A DNA stretch of 64,000 nt from Parabacteroides goldsteinii. Its GTDB lineage: Bacteria > Bacteroidota > Bacteroidia > Bacteroidales > Tannerellaceae. The first letter of the stretch is position 1; each line of letters starts with the position of its first letter. The position numbers were made by a program, and so were the translations under genes. Below the pieces are notes generated by a model that saw only the letters and a list, made by a program, of their open reading frames with translations, had not been told where the DNA came from and made no database searches. This document shows, piece by piece, positions 34,012-42,739 of this stretch. The stretch spans positions 186,001 to 250,000 of the forward strand of contig NZ_JADNBB010000002.1 of NCBI RefSeq assembly GCF_015550595.1. The letters run 5' to 3'.

Positions 34012-36978
34012 ATGAATTTGAAAAGGATGACGATGGGGGCAGCGTTGATGGCTTTGACTCTGTTGGCAGAAGCAAAAGTGAGACCTATCGTACATTATAA
34101 CTTTGGAAAGTCAGGAAATGTTACTTACGCCGTGGCACCCGAGAAATTAACGCCGTTGGCCGGAAAAGGCGAACTGGTTGCTGTTGGTCGCCCTGTCTTC
34201 TATGCCGATGCGCCCGGTGACAAAAAGATGAAAGGAGAAGGTGGTATTTTGTTTAACGGTAATGGCGACGGATATAAACTGGCAGAAGCTGTAGGTTTTC
34301 CGACTGACAATCAGGTATTGGAAATATGGGTGAAGCCCCGACTGAATACGCAGGAAGAAGAGCAGGAACAGGTCTTGTTATCCAATGGTACAACCAAGGA
34401 AGGATACGTATTTACGCATCAGAAAGGTCATTGGTTTCTAATCTCCGGCGGCACGGGACGTGTTGAAATCGGCGAAGTGTCCAATAACGCCTGGACGCAT
34501 CTCGCTATGGTAGTGGAAGATGGAAAAGGCTCTGTCTGGATGAACGGGAAAAAGACCGGGACATTCAAGCCGACCAAAGCCGTGGCTCCTCATTTCTCCA
34601 TTGCCGTTTCGGAAGAGGGAAAAGAGGCCTTTTACGGTGAAATATATGAAGTAAGATACAGTACATTCGCCACCGGAAAGTTTAATCCCGAATCTGATTT
34701 CCTGCTGGATTATAAAAAGATAAAAGAGACAAGCAAACAACGCTTGGCCGAACGCCGTACCTTGGTGCAACAACTGGAACAGGCGAGTGCGGGCAAGAAG
34801 ATTGTTACAGAGCTCCCCGATGTTCGTCAGGAAAAAGACTGGCTGATCAGTCAGGTAGAAGAACCGGCCTGTTTGTATGTACAGAAATCGAAAGATGGGT
34901 TGACATCCAACCTACAGTTGAATAACGGGTTAGTTTCACGTACCTTTTATGTCGGTGAGAATATTGCCTGTGTAGGATATAAGAATCATTCGAATGAGGC
35001 TGAATTCTTACGGGCGGTGAAGCCGGAAGCACGTGTTTGCATTGACAGTGTATGGTATGAAGTCGGCGGATTGAAAGGGCAGCCAGAATTGTCTTATCTA
35101 TTGGATAGTTGGTATACGGAAATGGAGGCTTCCGACCTGGCGTTTACACTGGAGAAAGTGGAAACCGGCCTTCCGCTGATGCGTTATCCATGGACACCGA
35201 AATATAATGCCGTTCCGGCAGACTGGCCTGCCAAGGGATTGCGCATGGAGATGACTTTCGTGCCGACTGAAAGTATGGTGGAGGTGAAAGACATACAGGT
35301 GAAAGTAAACTATGAAATCTATCAGGGATTGCCTGTGATTGCCAAATGGATTGAGGTGATTAATGAAGGAGAAAAGGAAGTGCTGCTAAATGAGATGGAG
35401 TGTGAAGTGCTGGCTGTTAACCAGGACCAGGTGAAGCGTCTGCATGTGGAGAGTGATTTTTCCTTTGCGTTGGTGAATGCGGATATAGAGGGTAGTGCGT
35501 TGATGCATTACGCCGGTACCCCCAAGCCTTATCATGTGGGCAGCTCTACTACCAAATGGACGGTTGACAAAGACTACAATACCTGGGCCAGTCATAATCA
35601 GGCGGAGGATAAGTTCCTTGGCTTTCCGCATCATAACTTATTACTGAGTAAATTGCCGATGGGACCTTATACGAAAGTAAGCAAAGAGGTTCCCTTCAAA
35701 TCATATATCACCTTCGAATTGTTGCAGGATAGTGACGACCGCGAACGCCAGTCGCTCGGACATCGCCGGATGTATAAGAAACTGGCTCCGCAGACTACTG
35801 AGTCGTTGATTTCTGCTGGCATTACTTCGCACGATGAAACAAAGTTGAAAGCACTGATTGACCAGGCTGCCGAACTGGGACTTGAACAACTGGATATTCA
35901 AGCCTGGCCGGGTGTCAGTCATGACAACCTGGATTCGGTTTATGTGCAGTTGTGGCGCCGGGTGGCGACATACGCTAAAGAGCGTGGTATTGTGATGGGA
36001 GGCTACGAGTTGCAGGTTGCCTCTCGCGGGCGAGGTGCCGAGGTGGATTGCGTTCATCCGGAAACAGGAAAACCGGGTAGCCTTTTCGGTCAGAGCGTCT
36101 GCATTGCCAGTGAGTGGAAAGATACATACTATTCGAAAATGTGGGAGTTTTTCGATAAGACCGGATTTATGACGTATAATATGGATGGACCGTACCACGG
36201 TGATCCGTGTGCTTCAACTGTTCATCCTCACCATACGCGGTTGGAAGATTCGCAGTGGCAGCAATGGAAAACGCAGGTAGAGGTTATTCATGAACTGCAA
36301 CGCCGAGGTATGTATATCCCTATTCCCGACTGGTATTTCCTCAACGGGCAAAACTCAACCGGAATGGGATACCGTGAAGCCAGTGCCAACCTGACTCCGC
36401 AACAGCAGCTCTTGTTAGGCCGTCAGTATATCTATGACGGAACCTGGCATAAGATTCCGACTATGGGATGGATGACCTTACAGCTGGTCGGCTTCTATAC
36501 GAACGATCCGCGCGTAGGCCTGGAGCCTCTTTGCGACAATTTGGATCGCTATGAAGCGCAGTTGATGCAGTTCTTGGGAAGCGGTTGCCATCTGACTATT
36601 CGCGGAAATCGCTTGTATGATACGCCGGAGACAAAGCAGATGGTGTCTCGTTGCATCAACTGGTTTAAGAAGTATCGCGACATATTGACTTCTGATATTA
36701 TCCACGTCAGCCGTCCGACCGGCCGCGACCTGGATTGCATGATGCACGTGAATCCTTTCATCCGTCATAAAGGTATGGTGGTTGTGTTTAATCCGACTGA
36801 CAGGGATATCACTAAAGAGATGCGTTTGCCTCTGTATTATACGGGCTTGAAAGGCAAGGCTACGGTCACCTCTTCAGACGGAAGCAAACAGAACTTCTCT
36901 TTGAACCGGGAAGGTGAATTACTGCTGCCGGTTTCGATAAAGGCGCAGGGTGTGTCCTGGTTCCTGATAGAAGAATAA
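34012..36978 (+). CDS. LamG-domain plus GH36-like glycoside hydrolase
   Basis: 988 residues, signal peptide ending LLAEA. Residues about 25-230 form a concanavalin A-like LamG domain (IVHYNFGKSGN, VLEIWVKPRLN, HWFLISGGTGRVEIG, AWTHLAMVVEDGKGSVWMNG). After a basic helical linker (KQRLAERRTLVQQLEQ) come a beta-supersandwich and a TIM barrel reminiscent of GH36/GH27 alpha-galactosidases: LDIQAWPGVSHDNL, GIVMGGYELQVASRG, FMTYNMDGPYHGDPCAS with a candidate nucleophile Asp in the NMDGP motif, and a C-terminal beta domain (VVVFNPTDRDITKEMRLPLYY). The assignment to GH36 itself is not secure. It is followed by the GH92 gene after 35 bases. Confidence 0.65.
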   Translation: MNLKRMTMGAALMALTLLAEAKVRPIVHYNFGKSGNVTYAVAPEKLTPLAGKGELVAVGRPVFYADAPGDKKMKGEGGILFNGNGDGYKLAEAVGFPTDNQVLEIWVKPRLNTQEEEQEQVLLSNGTTKEGYVFTHQKGHWFLISGGTGRVEIGEVSNNAWTHLAMVVEDGKGSVWMNGKKTGTFKPTKAVAPHFSIAVSEEGKEAFYGEIYEVRYSTFATGKFNPESDFLLDYKKIKETSKQRLAERRTLVQQLEQASAGKKIVTELPDVRQEKDWLISQVEEPACLYVQKSKDGLTSNLQLNNGLVSRTFYVGENIACVGYKNHSNEAEFLRAVKPEARVCIDSVWYEVGGLKGQPELSYLLDSWYTEMEASDLAFTLEKVETGLPLMRYPWTPKYNAVPADWPAKGLRMEMTFVPTESMVEVKDIQVKVNYEIYQGLPVIAKWIEVINEGEKEVLLNEMECEVLAVNQDQVKRLHVESDFSFALVNADIEGSALMHYAGTPKPYHVGSSTTKWTVDKDYNTWASHNQAEDKFLGFPHHNLLLSKLPMGPYTKVSKEVPFKSYITFELLQDSDDRERQSLGHRRMYKKLAPQTTESLISAGITSHDETKLKALIDQAAELGLEQLDIQAWPGVSHDNLDSVYVQLWRRVATYAKERGIVMGGYELQVASRGRGAEVDCVHPETGKPGSLFGQSVCIASEWKDTYYSKMWEFFDKTGFMTYNMDGPYHGDPCASTVHPHHTRLEDSQWQQWKTQVEVIHELQRRGMYIPIPDWYFLNGQNSTGMGYREASANLTPQQQLLLGRQYIYDGTWHKIPTMGWMTLQLVGFYTNDPRVGLEPLCDNLDRYEAQLMQFLGSGCHLTIRGNRLYDTPETKQMVSRCINWFKKYRDILTSDIIHVSRPTGRDLDCMMHVNPFIRHKGMVVVFNPTDRDITKEMRLPLYYTGLKGKATVTSSDGSKQNFSLNREGELLLPVSIKAQGVSWFLIEE

Positions 36979-37013
36979 AGTATAGGTTGATTGAATGAAA
37001 TAGGGAGATAGAT

Positions 37014-39272
37014 ATGAAAAAGTTGTTATGGTTACTGATTGGCGGATGCGTTTGCGGTCTGTTGGCTACAGGATGTAAGGATGCCGCAGATTCGAATAAC
37101 CGCTATGTAAATAAATGGATTGGTACGGCTTGGGAGGGCAGGGTGTCTCCTGTCGCCTCCGTACCGTTCGGCATGATGCAGATTGGTGCGGATACGCGTC
37201 CTTATGGTGCAGGCTATCATTATGACGATCCGACTGTTTTAGGATTTAGTCATCTGCATAAAAGCGGAGGCGGATGTGCCGACTTCCTGGACATCTTGTT
37301 TATGCCGTTACCCTTGAATCAGCCGACAGGCGAGGATGAATTGTACTCTAAACAATACCAGGCGGCTTTGTCGCATCAGGAAGAAAAGGCGGAACCGGGC
37401 TATTATTCGGTTAAATTGTATGATAGGCAATTGACGGTAGAGTTGACCGCTTCCCGCCGGTGTGGGATACAACGCTACAAGTATGCATCCCTAGGAGAAA
37501 TGCCGGTAATTGTCGATTTGAAGTATGGTTCTGAAAGTGCTTGTACCATACAAGCCGAGCACGATGTGGATACGGTATATGCCTCTGCGTTTGAGAAGGT
37601 CGACCCGTACACGATTCGCGGCTATCGTTTTTCAAATGGCTGGACACCGAAACAACAGGTCTATTTCTATTCTACCTTCTCTTCACCCATCAAAACGTGT
37701 GCCTTGTATGTAGACGACCGGCGCGTCGAGGAGACCGCTGCTGCCGAGGGACGCAATGTCAAGGCGCTACTTACCTTTGAAGATGGACAGGGGGAACTGG
37801 TAGTCAGAACGGCACTCTCATCGGTGAGCATGGAAGGGGCTGCCGCCAATTTGTTGTCGGAAACGAAAGGAAAGACATTTGAGGATATCAGGGAATCGGC
37901 TTTCGATGTTTGGAGCCGTACGTTGGGACAAATCGAGGTAGAGACCGACGACCCGAAGAAGAAAGAGCTTTTTTATACCTCTTTACACAATGTCATGCTG
38001 TATCCGTTCCTGTTGTCGGACGTGGACAATCGTTTCAGAGGGCCGGACTGGCAGGTGCATCAAACCGATGGTTTTGATTATTACGGAGGTGTGGTCGGTT
38101 TTTGGGATACGTTCCGGGCGGCTTGTCCTTTATTGGCGATGTTGAATCCGGTAGTGGCGAATGATTATATAAAGACGTTGCTGGAGCATTACAAATATGC
38201 CGGACAGTTGCCGATATGGACGTTGTGGGGCATTGAGAACTATCAGATGACAGGTATTCATTCGTTGCCGGTGATAGCGAACGCCTATCTGAATGGCATC
38301 CGTGGTTTCGATGCCAGGTTGGCGCTGGAGGCTATGGTGGCATCGGCTATGAAAGATACGTGCGGCTCTTCCATGGGCTATTTTGTCGGATTGGAGAACT
38401 ATAAGAAATATGGATATGTTCCTTGCGATATGGAGATGGAGTCGGTAGCGCGTACGCTGGAGTATGCGTTCGATGATTATGCACTGGCTCGTTTAGCTGA
38501 AGCGATTGGTGCACAAAAGGAGGCCGCTTACTTTGCAAATCGTTCGCTCAACTATCGGAATGTGATCGACCCGACCACCTTGTTGGCGCGAGGGCGGCTG
38601 AAGGATGGCAGTTGGCGTACGCCTTTCGACCCGTTGGCCTCTTCTCATCGCAGGGATGATTATTGTGAGGGCAATGGTTGGCAGTGGACTTTCTTTGTCC
38701 CTCACGATGTGGAAGGACTGGCCGGTTTGTTGGGAGGCAATGAGTCATTGGAGGCACGACTGGATACGCTTTTCGGCATGTCTTCCGAATTGCGCGGAGA
38801 GAATGTCTCCGGTGATATTACCGGACTGATCGGGCAGTATGCACATGGCAATGAACCGGGGCATCATACCGTTTATATGTATAACCGGGTAGGCCGTCCA
38901 GACAAGACGCAAAAGTATGTCAATCAGGTATTGACAACTCTCTATAATAATACTCCGGATGGTATTTGTGGTAATGAAGATACGGGACAGATGAGTGCCT
39001 GGTATGTCTTTAGTTCGTTAGGCTTCTATCCGATGAACCCGGCTTCCGGGCAATATGAACTGGGTGCCCCTTTGTTTCAGAAGGCAACAATTAAGCTCTC
39101 TTCGGGGAAAAGCTTTGTTATCAAGGCTAACAACTTGTCGGAAAAGAATATTTACGTAGACAAGGTTTTTCTGAACGGACAGCTTCTGAATCGAACGTAT
39201 ATTACGTTTGACGAGGTGCTGCAGGGCGGCGAGCTTCTCTTTGAAATGAAGGGTGAGGTACCGGTTATTTGA
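37014..39272 (+). CDS. GH92-family alpha-mannosidase (lipoprotein)
   Basis: 752 residues; lipobox LLATGC with Cys21. GH92 hallmarks are all present: the N-terminal N-domain opening YVNKWIGTAWEGRVSPVASVPFGMMQIG with GFSHLHKSGGGC, the mid-protein GVVGFWDTFRAACPLL and the catalytic region YAHGNEPGHHTVYMYN and ICGNEDTGQMSAWYVFSSLGFYPM. GH92 enzymes are calcium-dependent inverting exo-alpha-mannosidases acting on N-glycans, yeast mannans and related structures. It shows that alpha-mannose is part of the target glycan or of a glycan degraded alongside it. Second gene of enzyme operon 2. Confidence 0.93.
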   Translation: MKKLLWLLIGGCVCGLLATGCKDAADSNNRYVNKWIGTAWEGRVSPVASVPFGMMQIGADTRPYGAGYHYDDPTVLGFSHLHKSGGGCADFLDILFMPLPLNQPTGEDELYSKQYQAALSHQEEKAEPGYYSVKLYDRQLTVELTASRRCGIQRYKYASLGEMPVIVDLKYGSESACTIQAEHDVDTVYASAFEKVDPYTIRGYRFSNGWTPKQQVYFYSTFSSPIKTCALYVDDRRVEETAAAEGRNVKALLTFEDGQGELVVRTALSSVSMEGAAANLLSETKGKTFEDIRESAFDVWSRTLGQIEVETDDPKKKELFYTSLHNVMLYPFLLSDVDNRFRGPDWQVHQTDGFDYYGGVVGFWDTFRAACPLLAMLNPVVANDYIKTLLEHYKYAGQLPIWTLWGIENYQMTGIHSLPVIANAYLNGIRGFDARLALEAMVASAMKDTCGSSMGYFVGLENYKKYGYVPCDMEMESVARTLEYAFDDYALARLAEAIGAQKEAAYFANRSLNYRNVIDPTTLLARGRLKDGSWRTPFDPLASSHRRDDYCEGNGWQWTFFVPHDVEGLAGLLGGNESLEARLDTLFGMSSELRGENVSGDITGLIGQYAHGNEPGHHTVYMYNRVGRPDKTQKYVNQVLTTLYNNTPDGICGNEDTGQMSAWYVFSSLGFYPMNPASGQYELGAPLFQKATIKLSSGKSFVIKANNLSEKNIYVDKVFLNGQLLNRTYITFDEVLQGGELLFEMKGEVPVI

Positions 39273-39292
39273 TTTATGTAGCAATAATAAGC

Positions 39293-39357
39293 AATAATAA
39301 TCCACGAAATAGGCAGCTATTTGCTATTTTAAATGGGGATAGCTGCCTTTATATTTG
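39293..39357 (+). promoter_or_regulatory. Promoter of enzyme operon 3 with conserved block and dyad
   Basis: TATATTTG at 39350-39357, 39 bases before the ATG. The upstream block repeats that at 24898-24935. Here AGGCAGCTAT (39311-39320) and ATAGCTGCCT (39339-39348) form a perfect 10-bp inverted repeat covering the -33 to -7 spacer, a possible operator; the symmetry is much weaker in the other copy. Confidence 0.65.
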
Positions 39358-39396
39358 CGTCATTAAATAAATGTGATACTAATTAATATTTGAACC

Positions 39397-41292
39397 ATGA
39401 AAAAGATACTATGCTTTATCTCGATGTTCTGTTTGTGCGGAAATATGTTGTCAGCCAGAGAATATCATGTGTCGGTTAAAGGAAGTGATGCCAATAATGG
39501 TGATGCTTCATCCCCTTTCAAAACAATTAACCGGGCTGCTCAGAAGGCTTTGCCGGGAGATACGGTTACGGTTCATAACGGAACTTATCGTGAATGGGTG
39601 AATCCACTGAGCGGCGGGGAACGGGAAGGTAAACGTATCCTGTATCGGGTAGCCGATGGTGAAAAGGCTGAAATCAAAGGCTCGGAATTAGTAACGGGCT
39701 GGAAAAAAGAGAAGAAAGGCAAAGGCGTATGGAAGGTTGTTTTGCCGAATACATTCTTTGGAAATTATAATCCGTTCAACGACCGTCTGTATGGCGACTG
39801 GCTCTGGTCAGAGCGGGTTCACCATACGGGAGATGTTTATCTGAATGATGTTTCACTGTATGAAGAATTTTGTTTGGATAAGGTGTTCGCACCGGATACA
39901 CTTCGTACGATCCGTGATCCGCAAGGATGTACGAATGTTTGGTTTGCAGAGGTGGACGCTGACAATACAACTATTTATGCAAACTTTGGAAACGTCGATC
40001 CGAATAAGGAAACAGTAGAGGTTTCAGTTCGCCCTACCTGCTTCTATCCGACTCGTGAAGGACTGAATTACATCACAATTCGTGGCTTCCATATCAGCCA
40101 GGCAGCTACGCAATGGGCTGCCCCGACGGCTGAACAGGTCGGTATGGTCGCTCCTCATTGGAGTAAAGGTTGGATTATTGAAGACAATGTCATCAAAAAC
40201 TCCCGTAGCAACGGTATTACCTTAGGAAAAGAACGTGCCAGTGGGCATAACCTGGAGTGCAACGATCCACGTTTGGATGGCACATTGCATTATATCGAAG
40301 TCATATTTAATACGCTACGCCGTGGTTGGAGCAAGGATAATGTCGGCTCACATATCGTTCGGAATAATATTATTTCCGATTGCGAACAGACCGGTATTTG
40401 TGGTAGTATGGGAGCTGCGTTCAGTGAAATATATGGAAATCATATTTATAATATCTTAGTGAAGCAGCAATTTGGCGGCGCAGAAATGGCAGGTATCAAA
40501 TTGCATGGTGCGATAGATACTTATATTCATCATAATCGGATCCATAAATCCGGTAATTATGGGATTTGGTTGGACTGGATGGCTCAGGGAGCCCGGGTAT
40601 CATCCAATTTGCTATATGATAATCTGGCTCAGGATTTGTTCTTTGAAGTTTCTCACGGTCCTTACATAGTAGATAATAACATCTCTTTATCGCCACGCAC
40701 AATACAGGAAAATACTGATGGAGGCGCGTACCTGCATAATATTTTCTCAGGAGATATCAATCGTTTGGACGATCAACGCTATACTCCGTATCATTTGAAT
40801 CATTCAACTGAGGTGAAAGGTATCCGGACTATTACTGAAGGCGACCATCGCTTCTATAATAATATCTTTATCGGAGGGGAGAACAGTAAGTTGAGATATG
40901 GTATGGTGGTGTTCGATGTATCTCAACGGCCGATCTATGCAGACAACAATCTGTTTCTTAACGGAGCCCTGCCTATGACGAATAAAACGCAGGATTGGGT
41001 AGAAAAGGCTGTCGATCCGAAACTAAAAGTGGAAGAAACGGCAGATGGAGAAGTGTATCTCGTTAGTGACATTAATCTGCAAGAACTATCTTCTTTCAAA
41101 GGGAAAGGAATTGATGCCGACCGCCTTGGTATTACCCAGTTGACCGGATTTCCGTTTGAGAACTTTGACGGTACTCCTTTCTGCTTGGAGAAAGACTATT
41201 TCGGTAAGGAACGTTCTACGTCCCCGGTTGTGGGACCGGTAGAAAGTTTACCTTCTTCCAATCGTATAAAAGTGTGGCCTAACTTAAAATAA
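39397..41292 (+). CDS. GH120-family beta-xylosidase (second copy, no insertion)
   Basis: 631 residues, signal peptide ending NMLSA. It follows the characterised GH120 XylC architecture throughout: EYHVSVKGSDANNGDASSPF opening, YREWVNPLSGGEREGKRI, LPNTFFGNYNPFNDRLYGDW, AATQWAAPTAEQVG, HWSKGWIIEDNVIKNSR, and beta-helix repeats. The catalytic pair is D393 (GIWLDWMAQG) and E417 (LFFEVSHGPY). Length and motif order match single-domain members. It removes non-reducing beta-xylose. It shares its promoter block with the first GH120 operon and is 6 bases upstream of a GH43 gene. Confidence 0.88.
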   Translation: MKKILCFISMFCLCGNMLSAREYHVSVKGSDANNGDASSPFKTINRAAQKALPGDTVTVHNGTYREWVNPLSGGEREGKRILYRVADGEKAEIKGSELVTGWKKEKKGKGVWKVVLPNTFFGNYNPFNDRLYGDWLWSERVHHTGDVYLNDVSLYEEFCLDKVFAPDTLRTIRDPQGCTNVWFAEVDADNTTIYANFGNVDPNKETVEVSVRPTCFYPTREGLNYITIRGFHISQAATQWAAPTAEQVGMVAPHWSKGWIIEDNVIKNSRSNGITLGKERASGHNLECNDPRLDGTLHYIEVIFNTLRRGWSKDNVGSHIVRNNIISDCEQTGICGSMGAAFSEIYGNHIYNILVKQQFGGAEMAGIKLHGAIDTYIHHNRIHKSGNYGIWLDWMAQGARVSSNLLYDNLAQDLFFEVSHGPYIVDNNISLSPRTIQENTDGGAYLHNIFSGDINRLDDQRYTPYHLNHSTEVKGIRTITEGDHRFYNNIFIGGENSKLRYGMVVFDVSQRPIYADNNLFLNGALPMTNKTQDWVEKAVDPKLKVEETADGEVYLVSDINLQELSSFKGKGIDADRLGITQLTGFPFENFDGTPFCLEKDYFGKERSTSPVVGPVESLPSSNRIKVWPNLK

Positions 41293-41298
41293 CAGTCA

Positions 41299-42720
41299 AT
41301 GTCATATAAGAATCATTTATTTCTGGTGGGCAGCCTGCTTATGGGAGGGCTGCTTACCTGTTGTCAGTTTGATGCGAAACAGGTATCGGATGATAATATC
41401 ATCCCCGTTTCAACAAACCGAATGCTTAACCCTATCGCCCCTCCGGGGGTATATATTGCTGATCCGGAGGTAAGACAGATGCCCGATGGACGTGTCTATG
41501 TCTACGGATCGCGTGATGAACCTGGTAACGCCTGGTGTTCGCGTTCCTATAACGTGCTTTCTTCGTCCGACCTTGTGAACTGGAGTGTGGAACAATTTTC
41601 ATTTGCTACTGAAGGACCGGGTAAACAAGTGGATTATACCGACAGGATCTTATACGCTCCGGATTGTATTCATCATGGCGGGAAATATTATCTGTATTAT
41701 TGTTTGGCCGGAGGGGGTGATGATGAAGGTGTGGCTGTTTCCTCTTCTCCTTACGGTCCGTTTAAGGATGGAAAAGTGATAGAGGGCATAAAAGGTATCG
41801 ACCCGTCCGTGTTCATAGACGATGACGGACAAGCCTACCTGTTTTGGGGGCAGGGGTATGCCAAAGGGGCGAAGTTGAGTAAAGATATGCTTTCGATAGA
41901 AGGAGCCGTACACGATAGCTTGCTGACGTATGAAACACATTTCTTCAACGAAGGCAGTTCTGTCCGAAAAAGAAATGGTATTTATTATTTTGTGTATGGA
42001 AGTCATTCGCAGCATGGAGAATCCAACTGTGCGACGTTGGATTATGCGACATCAACTTCTCCGTTAGGTCCTTATACTTATAGAGGTGTTATCGTTGATA
42101 ATTGGGGCAGTGGCCGGAATTTGGTAAATAACCATGGCTGTATTACTGAAATCAACGGTCGGTGGTATATTGCTTATCATCGCCCTACTCATGCAAGTGC
42201 GACCATGCGAAAGGCTTGTCTGGAGCCAATCTCTTTCAATCCGGACGGGACGATCCCAAAAGTGGAAATGACTACGCAGGGAATTGGCGGACCTATCTCT
42301 CCTTTATACCGGATGGATGCTGCCAGGGCTTGTCTGATGTCTGGTAATGTAATGGTATCCGTACGTCGTCCGGAGAATGATATTCCTGTCGAGTATTTGG
42401 CTGCTGTTCGCGATGGCGATCATGCTTATTGGAAATATTATGATTTTACCGGTTCGGATGTCAATCATTTCATATGTAAGACCTGGGGTAAAAACAAAGC
42501 AGCTAAGATCGAAATTCACCTGGATAGTCCGGAGGGCGAACTGATCGGAACCAGCGAGTTAGCTCCGATGCAGGGTGAGACGGCGTATGCTATTCATGAA
42601 ACGAAAATCAAACCGGTGACAGGGAAACATGCACTGGTCTTGGTCTTTAAAGCGGTTGATCCGAATACAAAGGATGTTGATTTAATGAATCTGGAATGGT
42701 TCGTTTTTGAGAAGAAGTAA
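41299..42720 (+). CDS. GH43-family enzyme with C-terminal CBM6-type module (lipoprotein)
   Basis: 473 residues; lipobox-like GGLLTCC (Cys21/22). The propeller has the GH43 triad: base D55 in VYIADPEVRQMPDG, KGIDPSVFIDDDGQAYLFWG, and acid Glu in FFNEGSSVRKRNG. From about residue 345 a beta-sandwich with KIEIHLDSPEGELIGTSEL and KHALVLVFKA is a CBM6-type module, probably binding the chain terminus. Likely activity is beta-xylosidase or alpha-L-arabinofuranosidase. The gene end overlaps no neighbour; the GH38-like gene starts 19 bases downstream. Confidence 0.88.
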   Translation: MSYKNHLFLVGSLLMGGLLTCCQFDAKQVSDDNIIPVSTNRMLNPIAPPGVYIADPEVRQMPDGRVYVYGSRDEPGNAWCSRSYNVLSSSDLVNWSVEQFSFATEGPGKQVDYTDRILYAPDCIHHGGKYYLYYCLAGGGDDEGVAVSSSPYGPFKDGKVIEGIKGIDPSVFIDDDGQAYLFWGQGYAKGAKLSKDMLSIEGAVHDSLLTYETHFFNEGSSVRKRNGIYYFVYGSHSQHGESNCATLDYATSTSPLGPYTYRGVIVDNWGSGRNLVNNHGCITEINGRWYIAYHRPTHASATMRKACLEPISFNPDGTIPKVEMTTQGIGGPISPLYRMDAARACLMSGNVMVSVRRPENDIPVEYLAAVRDGDHAYWKYYDFTGSDVNHFICKTWGKNKAAKIEIHLDSPEGELIGTSELAPMQGETAYAIHETKIKPVTGKHALVLVFKAVDPNTKDVDLMNLEWFVFEKK

Positions 42721-42739
42721 TATAAATTTATACTTATAT

